Source: JBDKVA01 sp039679375
Lineage (GTDB): Bacteria; Bacillota; Clostridia; Acetivibrionales; DTU013
NCBI GenBank assembly: GCA_039679375.1
Contig: JBDKVA010000136.1
Coordinates: 1 to 37,151 of the forward strand
Reading direction: 5' to 3'
Length of the DNA: 37,151 bases
Part shown: positions 23,709 to 32,801 of the stretch, piece by piece
Layout: every line of letters begins with the position of its first letter
Position numbering within the stretch: position 1 is the stretch's first letter
Notes under the pieces: generated by a model
Told to the model about the DNA's origin: nothing
The model's database searches: none
The model's input: the letters and a program-made list of their open reading frames with translations, nothing else
Program-made: the position numbers and the translations under genes

Positions 23709-25070
23709 ATGCCAAAAAGGTGTGCCTGTATTTTTATATCGCTCATATGTTTGACGGTGTTCACATCCACTGTCAGCTTTGCTGTGTCTGCTCAGGTCAC
23801 ATTGGATTCACAGTCCCGGCAGGCTGCAGGAAACGACGTCCGGTCTGCGGATACAGACCAGGATAAGGCAATGGAAGCAGCAAGCTATGTACCCGCACCT
23901 GAAATAAGCGCGGCCTCGGCCATCCTTGTTGAAGCCAAAACAGGCCAGATATTGTACAGTAAGGATAACAGGGCAGCTTCTCACATTTCTTCAGCCTGTA
24001 AACTGATGACCGTTCTTGTCGCAGTTGAAAACTCGGATCTGTCTTCCAATGTAACAGTCAGCGCCGATACTGTCGTTGCAGAAGGCTCTGCATTGAATCT
24101 TGAGGTGGGCGCCAAATATGCCCTGGATGATTTGTTGTATGCCATCATGCTCACTTCAGCCAACGATGCCGCCATCGCTGTCGCGGAGCATGTCTCCGCA
24201 GGTGATATCGGAAAGTTTGTAGGTATGATGAATGCCACTGCTGCAAAGCTGAATATGACCGATACACATTTTACAAATCCTACTGGCCTTCTGGAAGATT
24301 ATCAGTATACAACCGCCTATGATATTTCCCTGCTGATCAGATATGCTGTCAACAATCCTACTTTCAACAGAATCTTCTCCACAAAAGTTAGGCCTTGGTA
24401 CGGTACCGGTGATGAGACCAAAATACTGACAAGCTCAAATGACCTGTTCTGGAGCTATGATTATATTGAAGGCGGCAAGACCGGCTACAATAAAAAGGAG
24501 CAGCAGTCGATCATATCTACCGCGTCAGATGCGGACTCGGATATGAGATTGATCTGTGTTGTGCTTGACGCGGCCGAAGCCACTATGTATACCGATGCGA
24601 CCGCTCTTTTTGACTACGGTTTTCATAATTTTAAAAAAAGCACGTTGGTCCGAAAGGGTGAAATAATAAAGACGGAGACGCTGGACGGAAACGAAATCAA
24701 CCTTGTAAGCCAGAGTGATATCACCTATGTACATCCCGTGGGTGATGACTATATCAGTGAATTCAATGTGACGTCAAACATGAAGGCTCCTTTAAAGAAG
24801 GCCATACCGGTCGGCAGTGCTAATTATATCCTTGATGACGGCACCAATATCAGTATAAGCCTTTATCCTGAAACTGAGCTCGCACCGCCGCCTGATGACT
24901 TCAGGACAGCTACGCGCAAAACGATACTGGAAAACAAGGATATATTTTTGCTTGTGCTGTTCCTGGCCGTCATTGAAGCAATTTTGATTTTATTTAATAT
25001 TGGTAAGCTGATCAGGAAATTATTCCTGCTTATTTTGAAGCCGTCAGGAAAGCGCAGAAGGAGCAGCTGA
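23709..25070 (+). CDS. D-alanyl-D-alanine carboxypeptidase (S11, DacF-like)
   Basis: This 453-residue secreted penicillin-binding protein trims the terminal D-Ala from peptidoglycan pentapeptides. The signal peptide spans about 1-27. The three active-site motifs are present: SxxK as SACK (Ser95, Lys98), SxN as SAN (150-152) and KTG (257-259 in GGKTGY). After the catalytic domain comes a beta-rich region, then a C-terminal membrane segment (about 415-435) with a basic KPSGKRRRSS tail, so it is anchored in the membrane. GGAGG lies five bases before the ATG. It converges with dapB. Confidence 0.94.
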   Translation: MPKRCACIFISLICLTVFTSTVSFAVSAQVTLDSQSRQAAGNDVRSADTDQDKAMEAASYVPAPEISAASAILVEAKTGQILYSKDNRAASHISSACKLMTVLVAVENSDLSSNVTVSADTVVAEGSALNLEVGAKYALDDLLYAIMLTSANDAAIAVAEHVSAGDIGKFVGMMNATAAKLNMTDTHFTNPTGLLEDYQYTTAYDISLLIRYAVNNPTFNRIFSTKVRPWYGTGDETKILTSSNDLFWSYDYIEGGKTGYNKKEQQSIISTASDADSDMRLICVVLDAAEATMYTDATALFDYGFHNFKKSTLVRKGEIIKTETLDGNEINLVSQSDITYVHPVGDDYISEFNVTSNMKAPLKKAIPVGSANYILDDGTNISISLYPETELAPPPDDFRTATRKTILENKDIFLLVLFLAVIEAILILFNIGKLIRKLFLLILKPSGKRRRSS

Positions 25071-25108
25071 CGAGTCAAACAGGCTTGTCATTGTTCCTCC
25101 GCACATTC

Positions 25109-25132
25109 CAGGAGTCTGATCGAAAACTCCTG
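25109..25132. terminator. Weak hairpin between converging dac-like gene and dapB
   Basis: CAGGAGT (25109-25115) pairs with ACTCCTG (25126-25132) around a 10-nt loop. The plus strand has a TTTTT only about nine bases later. Position between converging genes suits a terminator, but the structure is modest. Confidence 0.35.
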
Positions 25133-25185
25133 CACGCATCATTTTTCTACGTCGTTGGCGCTCCCCGGAATTACAAACAATCCGC

Positions 25186-26055
25186 TCAGTTGGAAATGGT
25201 CTCCATCTGGCTGTCATCTACGTAAGCCCCTCTTCTTGCCTGACGGTGTTTATCGTGCTCGATATAATTGCTCAAAATACTGCTCAGGTTTAGAACGTCG
25301 GACATTTCGAAATATCCCGTTTTTTTATAAACGAATTTCAGTGCGCGTATCGCGCCCGATGCAAATGCTTTTCTCGAAAAGGACTGATGGGATATCTCCA
25401 GCATGTCTTCATCGCCTGCAATGGTCACCTCGTGCTTTCCGACGATGCCGCCCGCGCGTACCGCGTTGATCGGGACAGTACCGGGTTTTACATCCGAACC
25501 GGAGGAAATAAGAGCTTTTTCAATCTCACCGGCTATCTTCAGAGCTGTACCAGACGGAATATCCTTTTTCCTGTTATGGTGCTCCTCATTCACCTGAAAA
25601 TCATAATTGTTCAGAATGCTGGAGGCAATGCTTGTGATCAGCATCATAACATTAACTCCGAGAGTAATATTGGGAGCATATACGATCCCGTTGTGATACC
25701 TTCTGGTAAGTACAAACAGTCTTTTAAGAGAAAATTTTGAGAACCCGGTCGTTGCAACTACCATATTGACCTTCATACGTGATAATATGACTGCATTTCT
25801 TATTGTAGCTTCCGGTTTTGAAAAATCGACTGCAACATCCGGTTTCGTTCTAAACACCATCTCCTCCAGCTTGTCTGCGCCGATTACCTTAAGGCCTGTA
25901 TCCCTGCAGCCAATTATTTCGCCGAGATCCTTGCCTGTTTTTTCGCTGCCCGGCCTGCATACTGCAGCCACAAGCTTGATATTTTCCTGTCCCAGCAATA
26001 CTTTTGCCACTTCGCTTCCGGTTTTCCCCAATCCGATCAAACATACACGTATCAT
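25186..26055 (-). CDS. dapB: 4-hydroxy-tetrahydrodipicolinate reductase (DapB family)
   Basis: DapB reduces the dipicolinate precursor with NAD(P)H on the route to meso-diaminopimelate and lysine. The 289-residue protein has the nucleotide-binding GLGKTG (8-13), VAVDFSKPEA (about 75-84), APNITLGVN (127-135) and the catalytic/substrate motif EEHHNRKKDIPSGTA (157-171). The glycine loop and the ATTG and APNIT blocks differ a little from the usual forms, so a DapB-like paralogue is possible. The ATG at 26055 is chosen for GGAGG eight bases upstream; the in-frame start at 26088 has none. A c-di-AMP riboswitch and terminator lie ahead of it. Confidence 0.88.
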   Translation of the reverse strand: MIRVCLIGLGKTGSEVAKVLLGQENIKLVAAVCRPGSEKTGKDLGEIIGCRDTGLKVIGADKLEEMVFRTKPDVAVDFSKPEATIRNAVILSRMKVNMVVATTGFSKFSLKRLFVLTRRYHNGIVYAPNITLGVNVMMLITSIASSILNNYDFQVNEEHHNRKKDIPSGTALKIAGEIEKALISSGSDVKPGTVPINAVRAGGIVGKHEVTIAGDEDMLEISHQSFSRKAFASGAIRALKFVYKKTGYFEMSDVLNLSSILSNYIEHDKHRQARRGAYVDDSQMETISN

Positions 26056-26103
26056 TATATTACCTCCATTTCTGCGGTGTTTTATCAACTGATAACTAAA
26101 TTC

Positions 26104-26118
26104 CGGGGCGTCGAGCCC
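26104..26118. other. Small GC hairpin between riboswitch terminator and dapB
   Basis: GGGGC-GTCGA-GCCCC, a perfect 5-bp stem, lies in the dapB leader between the riboswitch terminator and the start codon. It has no U-tract; its purpose is not clear. Confidence 0.3.
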
Positions 26119-26159
26119 CTTCGATTTTAGAGCAAGATTTCACTATGTTCCATGAAGAC

Positions 26160-26193
26160 AAAAAAGCTGCAGAGAAGAAATCTGCAGCTTTTT
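26160..26193 (-). terminator. Riboswitch expression-platform terminator
   Basis: A 13-bp perfect stem, AAAAAGCTGCAGA/TCTGCAGCTTTTT (26193-26181 with 26173-26161), has a 7-nt loop and a U-run on the minus strand. It lies directly after the c-di-AMP aptamer and before dapB. Confidence 0.92.
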
Positions 26194-26360
26194 CCATACC
26201 TATGCGGTAGAAAGCACATTTATCACCTTCTCTTCCAACGCTTACGAGGTTAGCTGACGGATTCGGATCGGAAAGAGATTGACCCTACCAGCCGGAGTAT
26301 CACACCGGCCGGATTCACCCCGAAATAAATGGTTCCCCCGTTCTTTATGATTAAGCGTAA
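26194..26360 (-). promoter_or_regulatory. ydaO/yuaA-type c-di-AMP riboswitch
   Basis: The minus strand carries the conserved blocks of the ydaO aptamer in order: CGCTTAA (P1 5' side, 26357-26351), GAACGGGGGAACCA, TTCGGGGTGAATC, AGGGTCAATCTCTTTCCGA, then AATCCGTCAGCTAACC and TCGTAAGCG (P1 3' side, to 26239). This class senses c-di-AMP and usually turns genes off by favouring a terminator, which is present just downstream. The first gene after it is dapB. Confidence 0.95.
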
Positions 26361-26427
26361 AATGTCCGTTATTTAATTTAAGATCATGCAAAAACATTTA
26401 CATTAAATTTTCGCACTAACCATATAT

Positions 26428-26456
26428 ATTATATCTTATTACCCAAGGTTTAGCAA
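26428..26456 (-). promoter_or_regulatory. Promoter of the riboswitch-dapB transcript
   Basis: Minus-strand -35 TTGCTA (26456-26451), 17-bp spacer and -10 TATAAT (26433-26428). Transcription would start about 60 nt before the aptamer core. Confidence 0.75.
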
Positions 26457-26543
26457 TATTACTAAACTCCGCATGAGCTGATTATCAAGCTCTACCTGCC
26501 GTCCTCTCAATATTCATATACGATACTTACATTTGTTGTGATT

Positions 26544-28436
26544 TCAAATTGAAATAATGTGTTTACTTCTATCCAGCAAATCATAATACTCTATGAAATT
26601 TCCGTTAATGGTAAACTCGTCCGTATAAACCGAATCCACCGTATGTGCTTTTCCGTCCTCTTCTCTGAATACGCTGAGCCGGTGCTGCTTATCCACATAA
26701 TAAACATCCCCGTTATGGTAAAAAAGCGGTCTCCCTTCCGCCACATCCAATACCACAGCAGTCTCCCTTCCTGTCGTCCTGTTAATCTGAATCAGCTGGG
26801 AATTAACACCGTAATATATATAATCTTTATTGATAAAAAAGCAAAAAACCAGCAAAGATGTTTTTATTTTTTCTTCAAAATCACTCATTGCATCCTTCTC
26901 TTGAGATAATATGCCAAAAAAGTTTTCCGAATTTTCCTTGATATTATTGAAAATGAGCTTTTGTCCCATGTCCCTCATATTGATTCCAAATATTCTTATT
27001 CCTTCAACCTGCGGTATTCTTGACAAATAACAGCACTGTTCGTTATGTACGAATATGGCGTTTATTTCAGCATCCTGTTCAAATGGCTCCCTGATAAGCT
27101 CAATTGTTTCACCGGTTTTTTTATTTTCCGCCGTTATATTTCTTTTTGTAATATCGAAATTAACCCTGTATATGTCTGTTTCCCCATAATTTAATGATTT
27201 CAAAGTATTAACCGTGAAATGACCCTCATTTTCTTCTTTCATATCACATCCGGTAAAAATTATTGAACAAATCAACATTATACATGCGCAGCTTATCATT
27301 TTTATTTTACCGGCACTTTTGTGCTTGCAGGTATACCCGGAATACTTCTTAAGGCAGCATATAAGAAGTATGCTTATTTCCATACAATAACCGATTATCA
27401 AAAAGCCAAGCGCCGCTTTGCCAATTTTCTGAAATTGAATCATACTTGCTGCATTTCCATATTGATCAATCGTTGAAATGTAAGAAGTTCCCCATAAATA
27501 CCCCACGCCTGAGAGAAGTCCGGATGGTAGCGGAAGGCAATACAATAGTGAATTGCCCTTAAAGAAGATATACGGCAGGAATGTAAGAACGCTGCCTGAA
27601 AATAGCGTAATAATTGATTTTCCGCTGAATACACCTGTAATTGAAATACATGCCGCCAGCAGCATTGCGCCTAATATGCGGAGTAAAACAACCGTTAGAA
27701 ACGCTCGATTCAAAGAAAGATGATACTCGCTGTTTTGAAAGAACTCCAGACTCTGAAGGGGAAAGCCGCCATCCTTCAACCCCGCCATATTATTTATGCA
27801 TGTAAATTCAATAACAGAAAACAAAGCAGTGATGCACACAGCTAAAAAAATCCCTGTCAGCAGCTTGTCAGTGCCGGTCTTATACTTTCCTTTCACGCTT
27901 GACAAAAGCAGCGCGTCCATACCGCTTTCATACTCAACGCAAAACAACGGAGTCAAAACAATGATAAGACATAGCAAAAGCGGGAAATCCGGTTTATCAT
28001 GGCTTAAAAGAGTGCTCCATCCCCGTCCGTCCATAATATAACGATCATCAGGTGCATCCGCAGCATAATAATATTGATTATATACCACATTAAATACAGA
28101 TCTGTTCTTCTGCATCTCATAATACTTCTTACTTAAGCTCTCATACCGTATCCGGTCAATTTTCCCCTCCTGCCACTGTCTCGACAACTCTTCCAGCTCC
28201 GCTGCCGCGTAACCGACAGCATAATACTCGGCTTTTATCTCTTTTTCTTTTTCCCCGGTCAGCCGGCCTTTATATTGATTAATGTAAAATGAATATCCCC
28301 CCGGATTTTGATTGATTATATAGTGAGAGTCATACCCATTTGATAACGTCAAAACAACCTTCAATAAAATCATAACAAAAATAATTACTATACCTCTCTG
28401 CTTGATAAGTGCTTTTTTACATTCGGCGGCAATCAC
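26544..28436 (-). CDS. ABC-2 permease fused to a lipoprotein-like extracytoplasmic domain
   Basis: The 630-residue product has two parts. Residues 1-365 form an ABC-2-type permease: a first helix (about 15-31), a long extracytoplasmic loop to 150, then five or so helices (PLLLCLIIVLTPLFCVEYESGM, KLLTGIFLAVCITALF and later). From Met380 the sequence looks like a lipoprotein signal: positive KHKSAGKIK, hydrophobic ISCACIMLICSII, and lipobox FTGC (Cys397). A beta-rich domain of about 230 residues follows. No ribosome site precedes Met380, so it is read as one chain. The start is GTG at 28436, with GGGGGGAG five bases upstream inside the end of the preceding permease gene (no gap). Substrate unknown. 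Confidence 0.8.
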   Translation of the reverse strand: MIAAECKKALIKQRGIVIIFVMILLKVVLTLSNGYDSHYIINQNPGGYSFYINQYKGRLTGEKEKEIKAEYYAVGYAAAELEELSRQWQEGKIDRIRYESLSKKYYEMQKNRSVFNVVYNQYYYAADAPDDRYIMDGRGWSTLLSHDKPDFPLLLCLIIVLTPLFCVEYESGMDALLLSSVKGKYKTGTDKLLTGIFLAVCITALFSVIEFTCINNMAGLKDGGFPLQSLEFFQNSEYHLSLNRAFLTVVLLRILGAMLLAACISITGVFSGKSIITLFSGSVLTFLPYIFFKGNSLLYCLPLPSGLLSGVGYLWGTSYISTIDQYGNAASMIQFQKIGKAALGFLIIGYCMEISILLICCLKKYSGYTCKHKSAGKIKMISCACIMLICSIIFTGCDMKEENEGHFTVNTLKSLNYGETDIYRVNFDITKRNITAENKKTGETIELIREPFEQDAEINAIFVHNEQCCYLSRIPQVEGIRIFGINMRDMGQKLIFNNIKENSENFFGILSQEKDAMSDFEEKIKTSLLVFCFFINKDYIYYGVNSQLIQINRTTGRETAVVLDVAEGRPLFYHNGDVYYVDKQHRLSVFREEDGKAHTVDSVYTDEFTINGNFIEYYDLLDRSKHIISI

Positions 28437-29690
28437 TTACGCTCCCCCCTTTCCAATAAACATCCCTGACGTTTTCAAATTCCCGTCAACAGCAATTTTA
28501 CAGATAAGCAAAAAAAGCATGGTAATAATCAGGATCTGCATAAATATGGTAACATTCAGTTTTAAGAAAAAATGATTCAGGATGTTTATGTCAAGTAGCT
28601 TCATACACAGTTCATTGCCTTTTAGAAGTGTAAATGGGCTTAACATCGACAAAAATGCTTTTCCAAACTCTACAGAAGCCAGATATCCACTAACATAAAT
28701 GCCCCCGATCATTATAAGGGCGCTTAACATATATGTATAAATGACACGTTCAAATAGAGCGGAAAACATAAAAATCATCATACCAAATGAAAAGAAACCC
28801 ATTATTTTAAGCAATTCTTTTAAAAAATAAAATTCGCTGACAGAACAGGATAATGATGAATACTGATACTTTTCTATTGCATAGAGAGGCATCTTATGTC
28901 CGTTAAGTCCGTACAGGAATTTAAATACAAGTATGTTTTCACATGAAAAAACGAATACCAAAAAAGTAACAAATACTAAAGCTGACAAAATCTTAACTAG
29001 TGTTATATTTATTTTCCCATTTTTGCTTGCCAATATCAGGCTATTCATTTTCGTTTCTTTTTCATTAGCAAACATAGGTACGAATCCAAGCAGCATTAAA
29101 AGCAAAATAAGCAGGTCGGAAAAATTATAATCAAATAATAGCCCCCAGGGCTTGCTATCATAAAATACAGCTATCTCTCTTTTGCTGTAATTTTTCACCA
29201 CAAATTCGTTTTTAGCCTTTCCGTAGTTATTACCATATTTCTCATAGAATGCAATATTATCCTTCGCTTTTTCAACAACCTTATCAATATTAACTGAATA
29301 TGTGGACATATATTTCATTGGATCATAAAAATATTTATTGATCATGACATAGTCGCCCCAGAAATAGCCTGTATAGCTATCGGGTTGATATTCCCTGCTA
29401 TAAGTGCCATCACTTATGAGGGACTTTAATCTTTTGTTTTCGTTGATAACAAAATCGGCTTTTTCAGATGACAATACCCCATCCAGCTTCTTATGCATAT
29501 TTTTATAGAATTCCCACCGCTTTTCTGTGTTAGCAGTATGCGGCATGAAATACCCGTTTAAATCGCAATTTCCATTAATATAATTTTTATAGATAAGTAA
29601 TATATTTATTATGAGAAACAAACAAAAAACTATAATAATAAATTTTCTTAAATAGTTTTTTCTTATTTCAAAGTAAAAGAGTCTTAACAT
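28437..29690 (-). CDS. ABC-2 type transporter permease
   Basis: This 417-residue membrane protein has one N-terminal helix (about 17-34), a large outer loop of about 150 residues, then five helices (LLILLLMLLGFVPMFANEKETKMN, ILSALVFVTFLVFVFS, MGFFSFGMMIFMFSALF and others). The EKETKMNSLI region after the second helix matches the cytoplasmic coupling segment of ABC-2 permeases, as does EYESGMDALLL in its neighbour. It probably pairs with the fused permease next door and the ATPase upstream. GGGGAG lies nine bases before the ATG. An 18-bp gap separates it from the ATPase stop. Confidence 0.85.
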   Translation of the reverse strand: MLRLFYFEIRKNYLRKFIIIVFCLFLIINILLIYKNYINGNCDLNGYFMPHTANTEKRWEFYKNMHKKLDGVLSSEKADFVINENKRLKSLISDGTYSREYQPDSYTGYFWGDYVMINKYFYDPMKYMSTYSVNIDKVVEKAKDNIAFYEKYGNNYGKAKNEFVVKNYSKREIAVFYDSKPWGLLFDYNFSDLLILLLMLLGFVPMFANEKETKMNSLILASKNGKINITLVKILSALVFVTFLVFVFSCENILVFKFLYGLNGHKMPLYAIEKYQYSSLSCSVSEFYFLKELLKIMGFFSFGMMIFMFSALFERVIYTYMLSALIMIGGIYVSGYLASVEFGKAFLSMLSPFTLLKGNELCMKLLDINILNHFFLKLNVTIFMQILIITMLFLLICKIAVDGNLKTSGMFIGKGGA

Positions 29691-29708
29691 ATCATTCTTC
29701 TCCCCGGA

Positions 29709-30569
29709 TTAACTGCCGAATATTGAAAGAAACACATCCTCCAGACAAGGCTCAGCAGGCGTCGCGAGCCCTTCCGGTCTGTTTCCGCACACAATACGCA
29801 GCACGAAGTCTTTTTCTATCCGCTTTATATTTCCAATGGCATACCTTTCTACTAAATCAGATACCCCTTCTTCTGAAGTTACAACATGCCAAACTTTTCC
29901 TGTCAGTGCCTTTTCTATCTCTTCAGGCGTGCCCTGCATGACCAGCGCTCCCTTTTTCAGAATCAATACCTCCTTTGCAATGTACTCTATATCTGAAACA
30001 ATATGCGTAGCCAGTAATACAAGCTTATCTCTTGAAAGCCTGGAAATAATATTGCGGAAACGTATTCTCTCCAATGGGTCCAATCCCGCCGTTGGCTCAT
30101 CCAGGATCAGAATATCGGGCCTGTTCAATATTGCCTGCGCAATCCCAAGCCTTTGACGCATTCCTCCTGATAAAACACCAATCTTTTTCTTATAGGCATC
30201 TGTAAGATTCACTTGTTCCAATACTTCTGCCGTTCTGCTTTTTATCTGGCTTTTTGGAATGTTTTTTAACGCGCACATATACCGTAAAAATTCATCCGTT
30301 CTGAAATTCTTGTAAAAGGTCGGAGCTTGCGGTAAATATCCAATTCTCTCAAGGTATTTTGTCCCCATTTGCCTGACATCAATACCATCCAGCAGTACCT
30401 TCCCCTGATTTGCTCCAAGAATTCCAATAATAATATTGATCAGTGTTGTCTTACCGGAACCATTGGGACCTAAAAGTCCGTAGACGCCTTCTGTCAACGT
30501 GGCGCTGAAATCATTCAGTGCGCATTGCTTCCCATAGTATTTTTTGATACGCTCACATTTTAACTCCAT
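29709..30569 (-). CDS. ABC transporter ATP-binding protein
   Basis: The 286-residue ATPase has Walker A GPNGSGKTT (about 34-42), the Q-loop region YLPQAP, the signature LSGGMRQRLG, Walker B ILILDEPTAGLDP and the switch His in LLATHIVSD. The C-terminal extension ending LEDVFLSIFG is typical of ABC-2 drug/peptide-export ATPases (CcmA/BcrA type). The ATG at 30569 is chosen because it lies one base after the lipoprotein stop, with GAGG nine bases upstream; a longer frame to 30629 overlaps that gene and lacks a site. Partners are the two permeases downstream. Confidence 0.95.
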   Translation of the reverse strand: MELKCERIKKYYGKQCALNDFSATLTEGVYGLLGPNGSGKTTLINIIIGILGANQGKVLLDGIDVRQMGTKYLERIGYLPQAPTFYKNFRTDEFLRYMCALKNIPKSQIKSRTAEVLEQVNLTDAYKKKIGVLSGGMRQRLGIAQAILNRPDILILDEPTAGLDPLERIRFRNIISRLSRDKLVLLATHIVSDIEYIAKEVLILKKGALVMQGTPEEIEKALTGKVWHVVTSEEGVSDLVERYAIGNIKRIEKDFVLRIVCGNRPEGLATPAEPCLEDVFLSIFGS

Positions 30570-30570
30570 T

Positions 30571-32724
30571 TCACTTATCCTCACAGACAAAGGGATAGCA
30601 TACATATTTCCCATCCTTTGTGCAGCCAATTAAATTATATATGGAAGAATCACCTGCGTATACCAGGTCGATATTCCATAGAGCTCCTTCTTTAGGGCCG
30701 ATGGTTTTTTCATTTACCATTTCCCCGGTAGCCAAGCTATACTGGCGAATCCTGTAACTGTCCGCAGTTTTTTCTTTGACGGCAAGCAAATACTTGCCAT
30801 CCTCAGTTATTATCGCATGAGCGCTTTCCGCCCCATCCACTTTCATTGTGAAGGCCTTTTTTGTCTGCAGATCAAGTATCGGAACTCTTCCGCCCGCTGT
30901 TCCGGAAATCGGTTTCACATTATCGCACAGCCACGCATATCCGGCTGTTACACGGATATAGCCGGGATGGTACTTTTCCTCAACATGAAGCGTCATGTTT
31001 TTATTATCAGGATCAATCAGTCCATAAACACAATCGCCTTCATTTGTTTGAGTACTGCTTCCGGCAAAAAAAATACTTTTGTTGTCCTTAGCATAACAAA
31101 TCTGTGAAAAAAACACTTGATTGTCAGCTTCATCTTTAACCTTTTTTATTTTACCGGACGGCACTTCACAAATATATAGTTTTTGAAGATATGCCCAAAC
31201 AATTTTTTCACCGTCCCCCGAAACAGCAGAGTATGCCATTGCCCCAAGTAATTCCTCAGGCATTTCCGAAAAAATATCCATCTCCTTTTTCAAATTCAGG
31301 TATCCGTCATAAACACGGAGAATGCAACGGTTAATTGTTTTTGGATAAGTTATCGAATAGCCGTATTGATCTTTTACTATTTTTACAGGCTTGTCTGCAT
31401 ATGCAACCTGAACCACATATCCTTTGTCAAATTTATATGTTTTTTGCGCATAGCTGTTTTCTTCGAAAGGTATTTTCTTAATTATTGTATTTGTTTTGCC
31501 ATCAGAAAGGACTAAACAGTTTGTTTCATAATCATAGCTTACATTTTGCCATAGACTGCCGCCCTCCGGGTTTTCTATATCAGATACTTTATCTGCGCTG
31601 TCGGTAACCGTTATGTTCTTATTGCCTTCTATCCCTGCCTGATTGCTTTCCTCATTTATAGCCATATCATTAACCAAAAGGGTTGATCGTGTTTTAATGG
31701 GGAAAACGCTGACAGCCATATAATCTTTGCCGGCAGGAGTCGTTATTGCATATAATGTGCTTAGCCTGTTTAAGCTTTTTATATCCAGTTCTATCTCTGC
31801 CGAACACATTTTTTCTTTTTTTGTCCTGGTTTCAAGATAGTCTGCGCCCATAATACTGACAGGCTTATGATCAATAAAAAATATCGTCCTGTATGTCGCT
31901 TCCTGACCGCCATATATGTGAAATTCAAATTTCACCTTGCCGTTATTTGCTTTAAGAACACCGGCCTCTTTATCCTGTGACGACAGCTCGGTCACAAAAT
32001 TGCTGTCCAGGGGATTATAATTATTACTGAGTTTAGTGCCCTTAAGCTTATCTATTATTTCCTGAGGTATGTCCTCTGCTTCATACAGCGAATACTTAAG
32101 CCGCTCGTTTTTATTGATCGGCGTACATTGAAAATATATTTCCTGTGCCAAAGTCGCACTTAAAGAATGGTAAATTCCATAAGAGGTTCTATGTTCGCTT
32201 TGCGGCATAAAATCAGGGTTTAGGATAGCTGAAAAAACGACTCCGACCCTTTCTCCTTTTTTCCCTGTAACCGGAGTAAAAACAATATCAAACTCTTGCG
32301 TCTCTTTATTATTTAGATAAAACTTATGCATATACTGTGCTTCAGTAGCTTCACCATTTTTTTTTGCTATTTTATAAGGCTGCGAAAGCCCATCCACAAA
32401 AACCATCAGACCGAAATCCGAGCTTGCATTTTCATCCAATCCCATAACATTGAAAGGTATGTGAAGTTCATTGCCATTATATTCATATATCTGCTTACTG
32501 TTGTTATCACTCACAATTCCAAAACTGAACGCACCCAAACTGGTTGAAGACGAATCATGAAGAAATGAATCGGCGGCAGTTCCATCATCATCTTTACTGA
32601 TAGAAATATCCCCCGATAATTTCTGGGCTTCTTTTGTATCAGTACTTTCAAATGAATTATTGCATCCTGTAAAATATAAAAATATAAATAATAGCGCAAA
32701 GACCCGGAAAGTGTTCTTTTTCAT
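30571..32724 (-). CDS. Large lipoprotein with propeller-like C-terminal half
   Basis: The 717-residue product starts with a lipoprotein signal (KK, hydrophobic core, lipobox YFTGC, Cys21) and a Ser/Asp-rich linker. The first half (about 60-370) has beta-rich text without a recognised motif. The second half (about 400-717) has repeated units such as SGDGEKIVWAYLQKLYICEVPSG and TEDGKYLLAVKEK, typical of TolB-like beta-propellers. It would sit on the outer face of the membrane. It ends one base before the ABC ATPase gene, so it very probably belongs to that transporter, perhaps as a binding or sensing subunit; this is inference. GGAGAG lies eight bases before the ATG. Confidence 0.82.
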   Translation of the reverse strand: MKKNTFRVFALLFIFLYFTGCNNSFESTDTKEAQKLSGDISISKDDDGTAADSFLHDSSSTSLGAFSFGIVSDNNSKQIYEYNGNELHIPFNVMGLDENASSDFGLMVFVDGLSQPYKIAKKNGEATEAQYMHKFYLNNKETQEFDIVFTPVTGKKGERVGVVFSAILNPDFMPQSEHRTSYGIYHSLSATLAQEIYFQCTPINKNERLKYSLYEAEDIPQEIIDKLKGTKLSNNYNPLDSNFVTELSSQDKEAGVLKANNGKVKFEFHIYGGQEATYRTIFFIDHKPVSIMGADYLETRTKKEKMCSAEIELDIKSLNRLSTLYAITTPAGKDYMAVSVFPIKTRSTLLVNDMAINEESNQAGIEGNKNITVTDSADKVSDIENPEGGSLWQNVSYDYETNCLVLSDGKTNTIIKKIPFEENSYAQKTYKFDKGYVVQVAYADKPVKIVKDQYGYSITYPKTINRCILRVYDGYLNLKKEMDIFSEMPEELLGAMAYSAVSGDGEKIVWAYLQKLYICEVPSGKIKKVKDEADNQVFFSQICYAKDNKSIFFAGSSTQTNEGDCVYGLIDPDNKNMTLHVEEKYHPGYIRVTAGYAWLCDNVKPISGTAGGRVPILDLQTKKAFTMKVDGAESAHAIITEDGKYLLAVKEKTADSYRIRQYSLATGEMVNEKTIGPKEGALWNIDLVYAGDSSIYNLIGCTKDGKYVCYPFVCEDK

Positions 32725-32801
32725 ATAAATTACTCTCCATACATTGATTTAAATAAAATGGACCAACTTTAATTAACAATGAATATAGTATGATAGTGAA
32801 C

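Noticed and set aside
26476..26493. GAGCT-AGCTC hairpin after the permease-fusion gene as terminator
   Set aside because: Only a 5-bp stem without U-tract; insufficient.
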